Source of the DNA: Desulfuromonas sp. KJ2020
GTDB taxonomy: Bacteria; Desulfobacterota; Desulfuromonadia; Desulfuromonadales; SZUA-540
Reading direction: 5' to 3'
Assembly: GCF_024197615.1 (NCBI RefSeq)
Contig: NZ_JAKUKE010000001.1
Location: 707,029-771,028 of the forward strand
Length of the DNA: 64,000 nt
Both the position numbers and the translations under genes were made by a program. Below the pieces are notes generated by a model. It searched no databases. It saw nothing but the letters and a program-made list of their open reading frames with translations, and was not told the origin of the DNA. This document shows, piece by piece, positions 61,360 through 64,000 of this stretch; the stretch's first letter is position 1; the number at the start of each line of letters is the position of its first letter.

Positions 61360-64000
61360 TTAAAGATTCAGGTAAGAACGCAGATAGCGTCCGGTGTGGG
61401 AGGCCGAACAGCGGGCGACCTCCTCGGGCGTGCCACACACGACGATCTCGCCGCCGCGACTGCCGCCTTCCGGCCCCAGATCGATCAGGTGATCGGCCAC
61501 CTTGATCACATCCAGATTATGCTCGATGATGATCACCGTATTGCCCGCATCGACCAAGCGCTGCAAGACGTCCAGCAGCTTCTGAATATCGGCGAAGTGC
61601 AGTCCCGTGGTCGGTTCGTCCAAAATATAGATGGTCTTGCCGGTGGCCCGCTTGGACAGCTCCTTAGCCAGCTTGACCCGCTGGGCTTCGCCGCCGGAGA
61701 GGGTGGTGGCGCTCTGCCCCACCTTGATGTAACCGAGGCCCACGTCGCGCAGGGTCTGCAGCTTGTTGCGGATACGGGGGATATTTTCCAGAAACTCGCT
61801 GGCCTGATTGACCGTCATGTCCAGCACATCGGCGATGCTCTTGCCCTTGTAGCGCACCTCCAGGGTCTCCCGGTTGTAGCGCGCCCCCTTGCAGACCTCG
61901 CACTGGACATACACGTCGGGCAGAAAATGCATTTCGATTTTAAGGATACCATCGCCCTGGCAGGCTTCGCAGCGCCCACCCTTGACATTGAAGGAAAAAC
62001 GCCCCGCCTTGTAACCGCGCACCTTGGCCTCGGGGAGCTGGGCGAAGAGATCGCGGATATCCGTAAAAACGCCCGTGTAGGTCGCCGGATTCGAGCGGGG
62101 GGTGCGTCCGATGGGGGACTGGTCGATATCGATAACCTTGTCCAGCATGTCGAGACCGATGATGGCGTCGACCTTGCCCGCCTTCTCTTTGGAGCGGTAG
62201 AGCTGCTGGGACAGGGCTCGAAAGAGGGTGTCAATGACCAGGGTGGATTTGCCGGAGCCGGAGGCGCCGGTGACGCAGGTCATCACTCCCAGGGGAAAAG
62301 CCACATCGACCCCCTTGAGGTTGTTTTCGCGGGCATTTTTGATCTCGAGAAAGCGGTCGCTGCGCCGGCGCTGCTTGGGCAGCGGGATGGAGAGGGCACC
62401 GGACAGGTAGCGCCCCGTCAGCGAATTGGGATCGCGCAGAATTTCCTGCGGCGTACCCTGGGCTACGATGCTGCCTCCGTGCACACCGGCGGCCGGGCCC
62501 ATATCGATAACGTGGTCGGCCTCCAGAATCGTCTCTTCATCATGCTCGACTACCAGCACGGTATTGCCGAGATCCCGCAAGCGTTTGAGGGTTTCGAGCA
62601 GGCGGCGGTTGTCCCGCTGGTGCAGGCCAATGGAGGGTTCGTCGAGAATGTAAAGCACCCCCACCAGGGAAGAACCGACCTGGGTGGCCAGCCGAATACG
62701 CTGCCCTTCACCACCGGAGAGGGTGCCCGAAGCCCGGTCCAGGGTCAGGTAGTCGAGTCCGACATGGGTCAGGAAGGAAAGACGCTCGCGGATCTCCTTG
62801 AAAATACGTCGGGCAATCTCCTCCTCTTTGGGGGTGAGGGTGATGGCGGCGAAAAAGGCCTCCGCCTCGACGATGGACATCGCCGTCACCTCGCGGATGC
62901 TTTTGCCCGCCACCCGCACATTCAGGGACTCGGGACGCAGGCGGGCGCCGTGGCAGGTGGGGCAGGGCATGACGTTCATGAAGCGTTCGAGATTTTCCCG
63001 CACATTTTCCGAATCGGTCTCTCGATATTTGCGCTCCAGGTTCGGGATGATGCCCTCGAACACCTTGTGATAGAAGTGACGGCGGCCGCCCTGATCGAAA
63101 AAGAAGCGGACCTCTTCCTTGCCGCTGCCGTGCAGCAACACTTCCCGGATGCGCGCCGGCAGCTCAGCGAAGGGGGTGTTGATGTCGAAACCGTAGTGAT
63201 CGGCCAGCGCCTCGATCAACTGCTGATAATAGAAGCCGGTGCGGGTCTCCCAGGGAACGACCGCCCCTTCGCGCAAGGACAGGGCCGGATTGGGCACCAC
63301 CTGTTCCGGGTCGAAGTACATACGGGTTCCCAGACCGGAACAGTCGGGGCAGGCGCCGTAAGGGTTGTTGAAGGAGAACATGCGGGGGGTGATTTCAGGA
63401 TAGGAGATGCCGCAGTCGACGCAGGCGTGCTTTTCGGAAAAGAGCTGGCTCTCGCCGTCGACGACTTCCACCCGCACCACCCCGTCGGCCAGACGCAGGG
63501 CCGTCTCCAGCGAATCGGCCAGGCGGCTTTCCAACCCCTCCTTGATAACCAGGCGGTCTACGACCACTTCAATCGTATGCTTTTTGTTCTTGTCAAGCTC
63601 GATGGACTCACCCAGTTCATGCATCTGTCCATCGACCCGTACCCGCACGAAGCCGTCGGCCTGCAACTGCTTGAGTTCCTTGCGGTACTCGCCCTTGCGC
63701 CCGGCCACGATGGGGGCCAGCAGCATCAGCTTCGTCTTTTCGGGCAGCTGCATAACGCGATCGACCATCTGCTCCACGGTCTGTGAGGCGATCTCCTTGC
63801 CGCAGCCCGGGCAGTAGACTCGGCCCACGCGAGCGAAGAGCAGGCGCAGATAGTCATAGATTTCGGTGACCGTGCCGACGGTAGAGCGGGGATTTTTCGA
63901 GGTCGTCTTCTGTTCGATGGAGATGGCCGGCGACAGGCCCTCAATGCTGTCGACGTCGGGCTTCTCCATCTGCCCCAGAAACTGGCGGGCATAGGCGGAG
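61360..64000 (-). CDS. uvrA: Excinuclease ABC subunit A, N-terminus cut by window edge
   Basis: At least 880 codons of UvrA, the DNA-damage sensor of nucleotide excision repair. The frame is open to the edge: [20 protein letters not shown] lies at the start, and about 60 N-terminal residues with the first Walker A are outside. Visible are the zinc modules (CPGCGK, CVDCG/CPDCSG, CPTC, CEAC/CEVC), the signature [13 protein letters not shown], the second Walker [13 protein letters not shown], and the second signature [13 protein letters not shown] with [12 protein letters not shown]. All catalytic motifs seen are intact. Confidence 0.97.
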   Translation of the reverse strand, partial: SAYARQFLGQMEKPDVDSIEGLSPAISIEQKTTSKNPRSTVGTVTEIYDYLRLLFARVGRVYCPGCGKEIASQTVEQMVDRVMQLPEKTKLMLLAPIVAGRKGEYRKELKQLQADGFVRVRVDGQMHELGESIELDKNKKHTIEVVVDRLVIKEGLESRLADSLETALRLADGVVRVEVVDGESQLFSEKHACVDCGISYPEITPRMFSFNNPYGACPDCSGLGTRMYFDPEQVVPNPALSLREGAVVPWETRTGFYYQQLIEALADHYGFDINTPFAELPARIREVLLHGSGKEEVRFFFDQGGRRHFYHKVFEGIIPNLERKYRETDSENVRENLERFMNVMPCPTCHGARLRPESLNVRVAGKSIREVTAMSIVEAEAFFAAITLTPKEEEIARRIFKEIRERLSFLTHVGLDYLTLDRASGTLSGGEGQRIRLATQVGSSLVGVLYILDEPSIGLHQRDNRRLLETLKRLRDLGNTVLVVEHDEETILEADHVIDMGPAAGVHGGSIVAQGTPQEILRDPNSLTGRYLSGALSIPLPKQRRRSDRFLEIKNARENNLKGVDVAFPLGVMTCVTGASGSGKSTLVIDTLFRALSQQLYRSKEKAGKVDAIIGLDMLDKVIDIDQSPIGRTPRSNPATYTGVFTDIRDLFAQLPEAKVRGYKAGRFSFNVKGGRCEACQGDGILKIEMHFLPDVYVQCEVCKGARYNRETLEVRYKGKSIADVLDMTVNQASEFLENIPRIRNKLQTLRDVGLGYIKVGQSATTLSGGEAQRVKLAKELSKRATGKTIYILDEPTTGLHFADIQKLLDVLQRLVDAGNTVIIIEHNLDVIKVADHLIDLGPEGGSRGGEIVVCGTPEEVARCSASHTGRYLRSYLNL

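Overview
The window is about 60% GC and looks like a chromosome of a Desulfuromonadales/Geobacterales-type bacterium (Desulfuromonadota). This rests on family content only: an octaheme tetrathionate-reductase-type cytochrome, a Tat-exported superoxide reductase, a DUF3015/DUF4105 pair, a GH57-DUF3536 hydrolase, TRAP transporters and many RND pumps. No database search was possible.

Layout. 1-841 is the right end of an integrated island: a partial Fic gene, its repeat-rich upstream region, and a 46-nt duplicated tRNA-Phe 3' end (842-887) followed by the tRNA's terminator. 1144-11466 is ordinary chromosome: the DUF3015/DUF4105 pair, the GH57 protein, a PAS-PAS-GGDEF cyclase, dodecin, TcdA, TatD and an MCP. 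11540-17344 is a first RND efflux operon (OMF-MFP-RND-DUF2892). 17584-22372 is a TRAP transporter with two tandem receptor genes and a UspA protein. 22465-24156 is a Kef antiporter fused to PTS EIIA. 24352-34311 is a sulfur and anion transport region: TauE/SafE, two SLC13 permeases with TrkA_C domains, two YeeE/YedE half-transporters, a CstB-like persulfide dioxygenase-rhodanese, HtpX and a Na/Pi symporter. 34465-36425 is hflKC.

36555-42609 is a MarR-controlled second RND operon whose pump is a single 1480-aa protein joining the inner-membrane permease to a TolC domain through an internal signal-peptide-like segment. 42696-46938 holds a polyferredoxin, small membrane proteins, a trypsin-fold protein without its catalytic serine, and a BCCT carrier. 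47174-53583 is a third, TetR-controlled RND operon. 53785-55334 holds purE behind what I read as a yybP-ykoY manganese riboswitch, the superoxide reductase, and a divergent 28-aa membrane peptide. 55517-58903 is the octaheme cytochrome, cardiolipin synthase and a zinc-ribbon protein. 58958-59195 is an orphan short transcription unit. 59213-61237 is a Trk-type K+ uptake pair. 61360 to the edge is most of uvrA.

The main themes are envelope efflux, sulfur-anion handling, and metal or oxidative stress. The most unusual items are the RND-TolC fusion, the Mn2+ riboswitch in front of purE, and the operator-like repeat array at the fic island end.
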